A stretch of 64,000 nucleotides of DNA from Mactromeris polynyma (lineage: Eukaryota; Mollusca; Bivalvia; Venerida; Mactridae): the NCBI GenBank assembly GCA_032209605.1, contig JASFXZ010000055.1, positions 1,364,001 to 1,428,000 on the forward strand, given 5' to 3'. Of the stretch, positions 39,070 to 50,852 are shown in pieces (positions within the stretch are counted from its first letter, which is position 1; each line of letters begins with the position of its first letter). A program made the position numbers and the translations under genes. The notes beneath the pieces were generated by a model. That model was not told the DNA's origin. It saw only the letters and a program-made list of their open reading frames with translations, and did not search any database.

Positions 39070-42000
39070 CTGTATAAAGTAAAGAAATGTCCCTGAGAAT
39101 TATAACCAACAATGTTGATTCGTTCCCTCTACAGCACTTTGGGAAACTCCAAACAGTTTTCTTATCAACTGACTTTCAAACATGTCATTTATAAGTTAAT
39201 TACACACTGAATAATAATTGAAAACCGAAATTGGTTTTTGCTATTACTCTAGCTTAAAAACTTGTCCTGATCTAACAGATTATAGATGTGTTCCACTATT
39301 ATATTGAGCCATTATCAATGTTAGAAATGTATGTGAAAAGGAATATACAAAACACCGACAGACCTAAAAAAATCATACCGTTGTTTTGTAAAGTTTAAAA
39401 ACAAAAAACAGTTTTTCAACATCATTCCATTTGCATAAATTGAACAACTCACCGTTTTATGCACACTATTGCTGTAATCACTATGATTAGAACAACAACA
39501 CCACCTGCAGCGCCTCCTACAATGACTGTATGTGATGCAATCCAACTCTGAAAACATAGAAAACTTAACTGACCAAACACGCTAGTTTAGGGCAATGTTA
39601 ATACATATTTCAACAACTCTCAATAAGCATCGGGTATCAACCGACTGTGAGATCAATATAACTATTTTTTTAAGTTTTAATTTGACGACATCCTGTCCTT
39701 CTGGAAGCAATTAGCAAAATTCCAGCATGAATTTGATGTGAAAGGCACATTAATTTTGTATTTATTTAGTCTAATTTGTTTCTTTAGTTTCACATAGTCC
39801 AATACCATATTAAAAGTTCGTCATAAGTTGACTGTCTAATTATCACACCATCCTCATTGTTGACTCTCTATTATCTGTCTATAATCCAGATTTGGTGCGG
39901 AGTAACATTATACAAATCAGTTCAGTGTCTCTTATTCTAAAACGTACGTTTACATTATTTTGTGTAATTAAAACAAGTGAATTATCATGTGTTGCATTGA
40001 GCAACTGATGCAAGAGTTGATTGGTGAAGGAAATATAATTAGCAGTATTTTAGACGAACACACTCCAGCAATTGGTGGATTCTGGCCGATGCTAATGATA
40101 AGTAGACATAATATCATGTAACGTTTTGGTAAGATTTGCAATCGAAACATTACTTGTTATAGATAATGAAATAGATATTGAAATTACATGTAGCGTAATT
40201 AGACACAGAACAGCATATATTTCATATTAACAACGAAACATACCTTGAATAACCTGAAATATACAATGTATTGCATGCTACTTGAACTACGTGAAATGCA
40301 AGGAAGTGATAGTGCAGTGGATGATGAGCTGGTCGCTCAACCTGAAAGTTCTACGCTAACTGTCTGCAATGGTCCCGACCGAAACTCCTCTTAGCCTAAC
40401 GAAGTGTAATAAATGAAGTTTTTGTACAAACCAACCTGTTCCTGTTTTTTAGTTTCTGTCTGAAAGTTTGCAAGTTGCATATTAGGGAAATATTCCTCGA
40501 GTTTATTTTTGGATAAAGTTCTGATGGCCTTGTTCACTTCATTATTTGTCAAGTGATGTCCATCACACTGAACGTAGAATTCTACAATATTTGGTCTGTA
40601 ATATACAAAAGAAGGTACACCATAACATAAACATCTTTACATGGGAGTACATATATTACAGTGTAGGTGATTAAAACACACCTCACGTAAAACTTGATAT
40701 CTATGAGCATCATTCAGAATATAATGTAATGAACTTTCCACTAGCAGTATAATAGTATACGTTAGAATTACATTTTTGATTTTGATAAAGCCTAAAAGTA
40801 ACTGTTATTTTCACTTAATCATTTTATCAAGGTGTAGATTGACTTTGTACAGGGTTGATAAGGTTCTAAATCATACAATACAAATATTCAGCTTATTGAA
40901 TAACAAGAAACGTACTGGGAATGCCTCATGTAAAGTAAGGATTCCCAGTAACTGATGAGTGTAGAATAAAGCATAAAACCATCGAGATGTTGCAAAATAC
41001 AGCATATGGCAAAAACAATAAGCTGACCGATACATAGCAGAATAAGTACAAATTGTTATATATTATTTGTATTTGTGGCACTTCAAATATAGATATGGTT
41101 TACGTATATGTCATTTTTGGATTATATGCATGTTAGCTCAGAGCGTTTCGCGATGTAAATAGCACATGAGTCTGGAATTGAAAATAAACAATGAAGATTT
41201 TACAGTATACAGCATCAAAGTAGTCAGAACATGTCCGACCGATCAAATAATACCATATTTCGGGATACTTACTTAGCTACTGAATTATGCACTAAGGAAA
41301 CATGGATATAGTTTGAATCATGGCAATCAAGTAACTTCAGGATGCTTATTATGCCATCTTTGATCGAAGGTCTCTGCTGTTCTAACACAGGGTTAGTGAA
41401 TTGCAATGAAAAAACATCTGAAAATTACATTAATAGTTAATAATAATAATTAATTTCGCATATATATCTAATCGTACATAATAATTTGATTTATTATTAA
41501 AACACATTTTATTGTGCCATAATGCACACGACTTATATGTTAGTAACTTATATACAAATAGCATGGAAATTCATAAGATGTTACTATTGTCACCATATCT
41601 AACCCTTTCCATTTAATCGATCAAATTGCACAAAGTTACCAAAACATCATGATTTTCGTACTTGAAATATCAATCGCTAAAAAGGATCTTGTGAAATTGA
41701 CACTGAATGCTGTATTGAGACACGAAATGTATTCATATTATGTAGTCGGTATTGTTCTGTGTGGCCACTGAGATCAATATTAGTAGTGTACGTAGTACAT
41801 TTTGTATTATTATTTAGTCACTTGTCTCAGTACACTGCAATCACTTCATGACAGACAAGTTAAAATAATTCTAACAGAAAATCACAGACCACTTACCAAC
41901 ATTCATTGGAGCTGATGTTGCTTTTGACAAAGATAACGGTGATACTGAAAATTCGGCATTGCAAGTGTAGCTCCCTATATTATTGGTACACGCCTCTCCA

Positions 42001-45000
42001 TTGTTGCAGGGCAATGACTTGCATTCATCTACATCTGTATAACAAAGTTTTCCTTGCCATCCAGGGGGACACACACATTCGAAATATCCTACATGATCGT
42101 GACATTTGCCACTATGTTGGCACGGATTTGGGTCACAGTCATTTATATCTACTTCACAGTATCTTCCTGTATAACCAGTTAAGCAAAGGCATTTAAAATT
42201 AGCATTCAAGTCTTGACAACTGCCGCCGTTTGTACAATTAACTCTTAAACATTCGTCTGATTTAATAGAGCAATCCTTTCCTTCATACCCCGCTGCACAT
42301 GTACACACAAAACTTCCTATAGTATTGTTACAACTTGCCCCGTTCGCACACATTCCGTGTGCACATTCATCAAAATCTTGTTCGCAAGTTTGACCCGTTC
42401 GACCTGGAGCGCACTTGCAAGTAAAACTGCCATTGGTATTAAGGCACGTGCCTGCATAGAGACATGGACTGTTGTCGCATTCGTTATTGTCTACTGTGCA
42501 GTCTTTTCCAGTCCATTCCTTAGGACAATGGCATATATACGACCCAGCAATGTTTTCACAGGCTCCACCATTTTGGCAAACAGGCTTTTCGCACTCATTA
42601 ACATCAGCAGAACAGTCGTCACCTTGGTAACCTTGCAGACAAGCGCACGAAAATCCTCCTTCTGTATCACTACAAACACCATGATTACAAATACCATTAT
42701 AAACCAAGCATTCATTAACATTTATTGTACAATTTTCACCAGTCCAAGCAGATGTGCAGTCACATGAGTAATTCCCGGGAGAGTTATTGCAGAAAGCATT
42801 GTTTTTACACGGTTTTTGCAAACATTCATTGACATCTTGATCACATAGGGTGCCGTTCCATTGAGGTGGACACTCACACTGGTAGGATCCTTCGGTATTT
42901 ATACACGTTCCTCCGTTTAAACAAATTGTGCCAATAAGACACTCATCAACATCATCTGTGCAATTTTCCCCGATCCAATTACTCGGGCACGAACATGAAT
43001 AGTGAGTTTCGGTGTTAGAGCATGTACCTCCATTTTTACACGGAGAAAATAAGTTGCATTCATCTAAATGTAGGTTACATGTTGGTCCTTTCCAAACCAT
43101 CGCGCAATCACACGTGTAGCTCCCGTCTGTATTGTTGCAAACCCCACCATTCTGGCACGGAGAATTTAAGCATTCGTCTACATCGTTGTCACACGTCATC
43201 CCATCCCACCCAGTGTAACAGAAACATCTACATAAAATAAATATTACGTTGCTTGTCAGAATGCAGAACGACTCTGTGCGGAGCATGTTTAAAATTAGCA
43301 GTAAGTAAGTCCTATATGTTCGAGTTTTGGCAAATATTTACCAAACTCGCTGCGCGACAACTGATAGCAAAAGGACTCCAAAACAAAAGAGTTCTGGTGC
43401 ATATATTTAACACCATTACCTTCAATTAAATACTCCGGGGGGCATATTTATATGTAATGAATACAATAGCGTTATCATGTATGCGTAAATTTTAAGAGTG
43501 AAAAATGTGTAAAAAGTTATGTAATCATTTATTGAAGTACGAAGATTGTTGCAAGCACCTACATCTATACAAGGTAGATATATTCATTGTTTTCATTCTA
43601 ATTAAATACCATTCTTCAATTTGTTTGGGTATAAGCTCTCAGTCATATACGCAGCCAGGGTCATGTAAAGACCGTTGGAACTATCAGAGTAAAGGAATAC
43701 CCCATGAGCCCCATCTAGCATATAGCTAGAACCTGGGTAGAACCAACAACCTTCCGCAAGCCATCCGCATAGCTTCTTCCTATACAAATTATACACCCTG
43801 TGTGGATTTCAAACCTCAGCGGTAAGGGGGAAGTAATTGGAAGTCAGCAACCATTCGTCCAAGGAGTCAAATTTGTTAATAACATAAGTCTGTGACATGA
43901 CTTGTTCGATATTATTAAATAAATGATCGTACATGTACTAAACATTGGTTTAAACATAAACTTACTGAAAGCCTCCATTTGTATTATTGCACTGACCATG
44001 ATAATTACAAGCATACTTATCAGCACATTCGTCAACATCTTGGTGGCAATGGTGTCCAGTCCACTGTTCCGTACAGTTACATTGGAAACTTCCTATTAAA
44101 AATAAAGCATCACATGTCCTCGCTATTCTTTTTGTTGATTAAAGCAAGTACATGTACTTACTAACAGCGCCATGAATGATATAATTGTGAACTTGTATTA
44201 AATATGCTTCATAATTAACAAATGCCATAAAGTTGCCAATCTACGTTAATATCTAAGATATACTTGTCTACAAGTCAGAGAAACTTTTCCACGTTACATA
44301 CTAGTAATAGAATTGGTGAAGTGGTTTCGTAAGATATTTCCAAAGACAGACTCCTCAATAAATACTTAACCACATCATGTGTATATACGTTTATCTTATT
44401 TATCTAACAGTGGATGCCGTTTGATTCTTGCAATGGGTCAATACTGATCTTTTTATTATTTATCTAAATTAAATACAATTATTACGTCAGTTTGTAATAT
44501 TTTTACAGGGATTTAAACGTGTGTCACAGAAAACGTTCATTGGTCAATTTAATGTGGGTAATAGGTGAATTACTGATAACTTGTAAGACTATATATATCA
44601 AACGTAAAAAATACAAAGCAGACTGCTCACCTGGTGTGTTGATACAAATGCCATTATTTGCACATAAACTTGAAACTAAGCACTCGTCTTGATCAATGTC
44701 ACAATTCTTGCCATCCCAACCGTCATAACACACGCCACAAGAATATCCTCCAAATAAATTTGTACAATTATCTGCGGAATGTAAACACGGATTGTGTAAG
44801 CATTCATCTATGTCTCTAGAGCATGTATCACCAGTAAAACCAGTGGTGCAATTGCAAGAAAACCCTCCCCAGATGTTAGTACATGTGGCATTATTTAAAC
44901 AGATTCCCATAAGACACTCGTCCACATCATCTTCACAGTAAGTACCAGTGTATGTATCAGGACACAAACACTGAAAAGATCCTGTAGTATCATTACATGT

Positions 45001-48000
45001 GCCTCCATTTTGACAAATGGTCGTATTCTCACATTCATTTACGTTAGTTTTACATAATGATCCCTGCCACCCAGGGGAACAAACACACGTGAAATTCAAG
45101 TTACCACTAACGCATGTAGAACCATTTCTACAAGGTTGTTCAACACAAAAGTCAACAGCACCGGTACAACTCGGCCCAACATCTTGATTTGTACATACAC
45201 CTAGACATACGTAACTACCGAATGTGTTCACACAAACGAGTCCATGGCCACACGGCAGTAGTGAACACTCGTCAATATCCACGTCGCAATTCTTTCCGGT
45301 AAAACCAGCGGCACATGTGCATGAATAACCTCCTCCAGTATTTGTGCAAGACTGTGCATGCGTACAGACACCAACTGCACATTCGTCGATGTCTACGTTG
45401 CACGTTGGACCAATCCAGCCCTTGTTGCAATGACAAGTTCCTCCAATACACGTACCTCCATTCATACAATCAGTAGAATCTAAATAAGATAGTTGGTATT
45501 AAAATAGACTAACTCAAATCTCATGAAACTTACACCTAAAATCTTTTCAGTAGTAATTTAAATTGTTATCGTCATTTTTAATAAATTAACGTAATTTAGC
45601 CCATTCATTGTACAATGTACTTGCATTTGTACGGCCCGGCTGATGGTAACCTCGGAGTAATCGGTAAAATCAAATATAGTTATCTATGTAGGCGTATTTC
45701 AGTAACGTGTTAATTACATAATTAACTGGAAAAATATTTGGCTATCACGTAAAAGAAACTAGTTAACTACACAATCATTATGAAAAGTGTGTAGTTGTAA
45801 AGTGTTATCCTAGCTAAATATCTTAACATGAAAAAAGTGTCTGATTGTGTCGATACACGTATATGCCACCACGTATCCCCTTAACACTCCAGGCTATTTA
45901 TGTACTACTGGTAGAATTATGCCACCTAGGTTACCCATTAACATGAATTATATCTGTTTTACTTCACTTACTATGACAAGACGGTGGTATCACAGTAACG
46001 GATTTATTACACGAGTTTCCAAGGTATGTTTGACAACTGTTTCCCGTATAACAATTTGCGCACCATGCCATTACCTCCACTGTGAGACTGATAAAAGTAT
46101 ATGTTGTTAAAAATGTCGTAAACATTCAAGTATATGTATGTTGCGTTTGGCATACAGCTGTCCATGTATGAGTTGGCGGTTATTTATATTTATATATGAT
46201 AAGAACCCATTGCGTATCGGTCACCTTGGAGTTTCTGTATTGTACAAACGCAGCCCTGACGTGCAGTATTAAAACACTTATCGAGTACTTTCCGAAACAA
46301 AGTAATAATAATGTACTGGTATCAGTAACAGTTATTGCCTATCAAAAAACGATAGATGACAAAGGAACGAAAACTTAACAATCAACGGTCAATCAACATA
46401 ACAAAACAAAAGGAAGTCGTTATGGCACTGGAGACTCGTCAAATACTGTGCACGAAGAAAACAAAGAGAGCATGCAGCAAATGTGTTTAATTGGATTCCA
46501 AAATGGATAAGAACAATTTCTGTTTCCTCGGTACATATAACTTCATTAAACAAAATGTAGAATTTCAGTTACCTAGTATTATTAACTACAGATGTAGGAA
46601 AGCGGTATGGCTGTGCGTCATAGAAGACAAAACCTGGACGTAATTGTGTAAGCAAGAAGCTATGGTTGACTACCGTAAGACGGCTTTTTAAATCTTGGAC
46701 TTTTACATTGATTGTTTCGGTGGATATATCTCGCTGAAAATATATAGAAGTAACGTTTAAAGGTAAACAAGATTCGTACATATACCAGCACCCTGTATCC
46801 TAGATATGGTTGAATATTTCTTGAATATTTGTTATACATTAACAGCATCGTTATTGTTAGAAGCTTAGAGACCTTCCGTCTTGTCTGCATTATCCGTCAA
46901 CAGCTGATACTGATTTTTGTCCTTGAACCTTATAGGTATATTTGCAGATTTGCTATCCTTTGACAAGTATATGATACATATATTTCACCTGCTCAGTCTA
47001 TGATATTTTCATTTTCGTGTTATAAATCGACAATATAAGTATATCTACTAAAATTGCATTTATTGGATCTGAAATTGTTGATTTCATTGTTCGTATCTCA
47101 GGGAAAAATGAAATTTAATACAATGCAGAATATTTTCAACGCAACTTACTCAGCTTGGTCAAATTGTATCAGAAGTCGCTTTAGATAGCACGGCTTTACA
47201 TTTCACATTTTAAAGATTGTTTCCAAAATTTAGAAGGAATTTATAGATTTATAAAGTAGGGAATATATACAATCAAAACATTATTTATATTCACTAACTG
47301 GACTTTGTAACAGAAACAACATTGTAGAATTATGTGTATGTTGATCATCTTGGCTGTGCACGTCAATAAGTATACCATTACAATCTGTTAAATTGCCAGA
47401 ATTCACCAACGTTTCCTTAACCAGTGAGCTACAAAAAGGATAAGATATTGTGTATTCAAATCAGCACATATAATTAAGATACTGTATATACCATGTATGT
47501 TGTTGTATTACAATATAAATTATATTAATGTTTATATAAATATTAAGGGATATTTTCTGATAGCACCAACATAATGAGGCTATGCGTATCATCATTTTGA
47601 TAAACATGACTGAAGAAAACGAGTAGAGTATGCCACATACAAGGAACACAGCCACCCAAAAGGCACACAGGGAAATGAAACAAGTAAATAAATACAACGG
47701 CGAAAGGAACAAGACACAAACATAGGTAAACGAAAGATGAAATTCAGAAAATCCCCGCTGGACAAGTCCCTGACATTGAGAGACGTCGAATACAGGATAA
47801 TTCGTATAGAACATATATAGCTATGTAAAACGATAGTCCCGTGAAGTCAAACATGAACTTGATGACCTATCAGAAGCCAAAACATCTGAAGAACAGTCAT
47901 ACAGGGCACTACAAGATGGGCTAAATTAAAACGTTCCGTTTCCGCGTTTGGAAGGTTCTGCCATCACAGAGTATTAAAACCGTCCTGTCATCTTACAAGC

Positions 48001-49876
48001 AAGTAAGGAAGCGCAATGCCAACGTTGAAGGGATCGACCACCATACATACAGTATGACAGGATCGTAACAGCTCCAAACCAATGTTTCTGCGTTATCTGA
48101 GCAAAGATTGCAAATCTTACGTAGCATGTATAAACAACATCACCGTAAAAGTCCGGGTGCGAAATACATTGTCACATATACGTATATGTGCCCTTAAATT
48201 GCAACTATACTTACTAATGTGAGGAAGACTTCGATAAAAATTCAAAATCGATTTAAGAAGTCTACCATATCTGTAGCGGTGTTTTAAGACTAGTTTTACA
48301 ACGAGGTAATCCACATATGTAGAAGCTCTTTCAAAACGATTATCTATGTTACTAATATCATCCAGATAACATGGTGTGTCATTAAAGTCACTGATGACCT
48401 CTGCCTCTGAATTGTGGGCTCGACATGAAAGCTTTCTCGTAGAAATTCAAAAAACTACTATGCGGCAAGTGGTGCACATTTTATACCCATGATATTACTA
48501 GTAACTTGACGATATACGGCACATCCATATCAACCAAAATAGTATTTAGTAAAAGGCGAGTGATTCACAATCGTCACACATGATTGATCGGAACAAGTCT
48601 ACATGATATAGTGGTCAACGACGACATGCATGCAAAATGCATGTTAAGAATTGCATGCAAGAAAAGTTATAAGCAAATGTTCTTTGTACAAAGACTCGTA
48701 AATTTTGTTTTATGTGACCATGTGGTAGAGCAGTATGCAGGGTGGAGAAATCATACGTACATATTGTGGAAGCTTGATAATATATATTAAACAGCTGTAT
48801 GAAAAATCACTGAGATTTTTGGAATTAAAAACATTCTATGTTTAAACAATAAAACTAAAAATAAATTTAAAAAAACACACTGAGCATGTTAAGCTGAGAT
48901 TCTTTAGAAATAGTCTAAAATAATTGTCAATCATTCAGGAATATATGTATGCTAGAATCATAATTCCCATAAAGTTAACTACAAATATGGTCGGTGGTTC
49001 TACCCGTGTGTCTGCCTGGGGTCTTCCTCTACTTAAATAACTGGAATAGTCAATACGTGATCCTCGTTGTTCATGTGACGTGGAGTTCCATTACAAAATA
49101 TACATAATATTATATTAAATTATTAAAGACGAGTTAGTTACCTTGTCCATGGAAATGAGACTGTAAATTTTGGATTACATACATCACTGGAATTGCCTAT
49201 AGAACATCCTCGTGAACCCAAGTTTATATAATTCACAATTCTCACTAACATAATAATGTTAACCTGAAATACATATCGAACACAACGAATAATTAGATTG
49301 GTAATTGAGTCGTTAATAAATGCATTTAAAGCAACAGGTTACTGTCCCTTGGCATAGAAATAGGTTGTGTCGCGTGGTCAGTCAAATAAAAAAACTACAA
49401 TAATAATACATGTACCATCATTGGTTCTTAACAAAGTCGCTCTTATTACTGATGAGGTCGGATTATTGATTAAAACGTGAAAAGGGTGAAATCTGGCCAA
49501 TGAAAATACGGTCTTTTTAACGAATAGTTTGTGTTAAAAAATAATTTAAATGATAGATTGCAAATCCAAAATGATTACAGATCCCTGGGGACTACATAAA
49601 CAGATATGCACATAAACAAACAATTAAGGTTTATAATTATTAAACGATAAACTGTGACCTTTCATTATGTTACAAATAGAACACTAGGATCATACCTGGC
49701 TGTTGGATGTTACAACTTTAATCACAGGAGAGGTAACATCAGTCCCAAATATATCTCTAACCGGTGTAAGTCGTGTTCTAACTTGGTTAATTACGTAGAC
49801 TGTTTCCTTCATTTTCAGGTTTGAAACTGGAGTTGTGTCACAGAATCCAATAAAAACAACATCTGTACTACCATCA
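38931..49876 (-). CDS. Multi-EGF single-pass membrane protein with NPVY tail (5' end missing)
   Basis: Twelve exons join in one frame on the minus strand: 49876-49696, 49263-49142, 47428-47299, 46733-46573, 46087-45972, 45479-44631, 44092-43966, 43227-41897, 41417-41273, 40595-40436, 39547-39453, 39069-38931. They total 3,556 bases, one base plus 1,185 codons ending in TAA. Order of parts: about 215 residues of unrecognised ectodomain, a weak cysteine-rich module (AWCANCYTGNSC), about 20 EGF-like repeats, many with the calcium-binding D-x-D/N-E-C start, a juxtamembrane region, one transmembrane helix, and a tail with NPVYESM. All junctions have GT-AG ends. It should sit at the cell surface as a receptor or adhesion molecule; that is inference. 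It resembles Notch and fibropellin only in its EGF repeats: no LNR or ankyrin repeats are present. The signal-peptide exon was not found. Confidence 0.85.
39453..39547 (-). CDS. Exon: transmembrane helix
   Basis: Acceptor TTTTCAG, donor GTGAGT. The exon reads SWIASHTVIVGGAAGGVVVL and then IIVITAIVCIK, a glycine-rich helix with a basic end. Phases 0 to 2 match the plus-strand paralogue 2426-2505. Confidence 0.87.
40436..40595 (-). CDS. Exon: juxtamembrane region, part 2
   Basis: Acceptor ATTACAG, donor GTTGGT. It encodes PNIVEFYVQCDGHHLTNN followed by an amphipathic helix and a KKQEQ end. It matches 1296-1443 of the plus-strand paralogue residue by residue around FYVQC and FYATC. Confidence 0.83.
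41273..41417 (-). CDS. Exon: juxtamembrane region, part 1
   Basis: Acceptor ATTTTCAG, donor GTAAGT. With the base left over from the EGF exon it reads DVFSLQFTNPVLEQQRP, then a helical GIISILKLL and a strand YIHVSLVH. It is the counterpart of 620-797. The strand-helix-strand order is SEA-like, but no signature residue proves it. Confidence 0.8.
41897..43227 (-). CDS. Large exon with ten complete EGF repeats and one truncated
   Basis: One uninterrupted exon of 443 codons (acceptor ATGTAG, donor GTAAGT). It completes the EGF repeat begun in the previous exon (CFCYTGWDGMTC) and then carries ten repeats that start, in order, DVDEC, HLDEC, DVDEC, DVNEC, NVNEC, DVNEC, DNNEC, DFDEC, KSDEC and DINDC. 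Many have the C-x-N-x4-Y/F-x-C spacing linked to Asx hydroxylation in calcium-binding EGFs. An eleventh (DVDECKSLPC) stops after its fourth cysteine (YTCNAEF) and runs into a serine-rich linker. The start-codon-like methionines near 43286 lie in the intron and are not the gene start. Confidence 0.92.
43627..43840 (-). mobile_element. SINE-like element in an intron (minus orientation)
   Basis: Read on the minus strand it has a B-box-like GAGGTTTGAAATCC (plus positions 43804-43817), then GCTTGCGGAAGG and GGTTCTACCCAGG, blocks I associate with bivalve tRNA-derived SINEs. A related fragment lies at 48988-49032, and the GCTTGCGGAAG block recurs in the SINE at 53336. The open frame 43602-43796 lies in this element and is not a gene. 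Confidence 0.6.
43966..44092 (-). CDS. Exon: end of one EGF repeat and most of the next
   Basis: Acceptor TTTTAATAG, donor GTAAGT. It begins by completing a repeat (SFQCNCTEQWTGHHC) and continues DVDECADKYACNYHGQC up to GGFQ, where the next exon adds the last three cysteines. The intron phases (1 then 2) break EGF modules at internal points, unlike the symmetrical 1-1 exons common in vertebrate EGF genes. Confidence 0.87.
44631..45479 (-). CDS. Exon with seven EGF repeats and the start of an eighth
   Basis: 282 codons between acceptor TATTTAG and donor GTGAGC. The repeats start STDCMNGGTC, DIDECAVGVC, DIDECSLLPC, VDFCVEQPC, NVNECENTTIC, DVDECLMGIC, DIDECLHNPC and DQDECLVSSLC; the last is finished in the next exon. 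The third has an irregular C-terminal half (YVCLGVCTNQDVGPSC) and the seventh reads YSCGVCYDGWDGKNC, both with altered spacing between the fourth and fifth cysteines. Phase is 1 at both ends. Confidence 0.9.
45972..46087 (-). CDS. Exon: weak cysteine-rich module before the EGF block
   Basis: Acceptor TTTTATCAG, donor GTAAGT. It reads SLTVEVMAWCANCYTGNSC and on to IPPSCH. A second AG eight bases inside would break the frame with the previous exon, which fixes the start at 46087. It is the counterpart of 52326-52462 (LDIQLRAWCAPGWYGQAC), with the same phases. The W-C-A-x-x-Y-x-G-x-x-C core recalls the end of a DSL or EGF fold, not proven. Confidence 0.75.
46573..46733 (-). CDS. Exon: N-terminal ectodomain, unrecognised
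   Basis: Acceptor TTTTCAG, donor GTAACT. It begins RDISTETINVKVQDLKSRL, alternating strands, and ends SVVNNT. The counterpart is 52874-53046 (TGLIVQALDVDMVPTDG). No known domain is recognised. Confidence 0.7.
47299..47428 (-). CDS. Exon: N-terminal ectodomain, unrecognised
   Basis: Acceptor TTTTTGTAG, donor GTTAGT. It encodes SLVKETLVNSGNLTDCNGIL and ends LFLLQSP. The counterpart is 54067-54202 (PGCQGTSIDM against TDCNGILIDV), with the same phases 2 to 0. Confidence 0.7.
47429..49141 (-). other. Intron with repeat debris, no exon seen
   Basis: Contains a bivalve-type SINE fragment at 48988-49032. Open frames at 47461-47814 and 48117-48314 on the minus strand have no splice phase that fits the gene and no known family. 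A palindromic GACATGCATGCAAAATGCATG run lies near 48623. Confidence 0.5.
48988..49032 (+). mobile_element. SINE fragment
   Basis: GGTCGGTGGTTCTACCCGTG followed by CTGGGGTCTTCCTCTAC matches the internal part of a tRNA-derived SINE type familiar from bivalves and overlaps in type with 43627-43840. Only a fragment is present. Confidence 0.5.
49142..49263 (-). CDS. Exon: N-terminal ectodomain, unrecognised
   Basis: Acceptor ATTTCAG, donor GTAACT. It encodes VNIIMLVRIVNYINLGSRG, a two-cysteine loop (CSIGNSSDVC) and FTVSFPWT. Phase 0 in and phase 2 out match its neighbours. Confidence 0.68.
49696..49876 (-). CDS. Exon: N-terminal ectodomain, most upstream exon supported
   Basis: Acceptor TTTTCAG, donor GTATGA. 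It reads DGSTDVVFIGFCDTTPVSNL, then a strand-rich segment ending VTSNSQ. It starts with one base of a split codon, so at least one earlier exon ending in phase 2 is needed; none with that phase was found up to 55 kb. Confidence 0.68.
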
Positions 49877-50852
49877 CTGAAAACAATTCAATAATTTTCT
49901 ATAATATATAAAATATTGCAAGGGTACAATCATTCATGTTTTCATATACACTATGTATCCCTTTTCAAATCTAAAAATTGCCTTTTTCAAATCGGAACAT
50001 GCATATCAAAAAATAATGAAATTCCTGTATTATTTGTGTAACCTTCCATGTGTCATATGTAGTCATAATATGTTCGTTATTACGAAAACATCTTGAGTTA
50101 GACCCATCGTAGAATACCGGTATCCATGACCGACACATTCTGAGCTCAACATTTGACGCACGCGATGAAAATGAATTGTAAATTGTGGGTGTCCTACGAT
50201 GGAGAAAGCTGAACCAAGCCAACAGACGGTACTGCAGAACGTTGGTTATCTTAATATGGTAATGCATCAGTTAAGTACAGTCCCTAGAGGACGCTCCGTG
50301 GTAAAAAGGTCCACGGATAATTGCATAACAATTTGGAGTTTCCAGACCCGTTGGCTAAACATGTGGGTGACATCACGGTACACTCTGAGAAATGCAGGAT
50401 ACTTAAAAGACGAATGGAAAATGAGGACCGATTGATCAACGGACTGTGGTTTGCTTTCAAGATTCGTGACGCCATGTTTACGACGGAAGGCAAAGGCTAA
50501 CGAGATAGCAACTAACATTTTTCATCAAACTAAAATATCGTTGAGCACAATGGTGCTTAATCCCGGGTTCTCAACACTTCTCCGTCTGTGATGTTTCTCA
50601 ACTCTCAGATATTTTATTTCGTGTATAATGGAAATGATTGAGGAAACACTATAACAATTCATAGTGCTGTTAGTGCGTCTTCAAATTTCCTTAGTTGTTC
50701 TTTATGCTCGACCAGACCATTCCTTGCGCCCCTATTTATATACACATTTACCCTTACGCCTCTATTTTCTTACATGTTTACCCTTGCATCTCCTCAGTGC
50801 CTGATGTTTTGACCGGTGTGAAGTTAGCAGTAATAGCAGTGACATCTGTAAC

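Noticed and set aside
41906..43240. Plus-strand open frames opposite the EGF exons
   Set aside because: Shadows of the minus-strand EGF coding sequence, whose cysteine patterns and splice sites are unambiguous.
38931..49876. Notch orthologue
   Set aside because: Although there are about 20 EGF repeats, there are no LNR, RAM or ankyrin segments; the tail is only about 45 residues with NPVY.
49971..50160. VWD-like exon (NNEHIMTTYDTWK on the minus strand)
   Set aside because: The resemblance to a GDPH-TFDG core is slight, key residues are missing, and the donor phase does not join 49876.
50267..50518. Signal-peptide exon of the EGF gene (MLVAISLAFAF on the minus strand)
   Set aside because: Hydrophobic start is short, the frame overlaps other open frames, and no donor of the phase needed by exon 49876 follows it.
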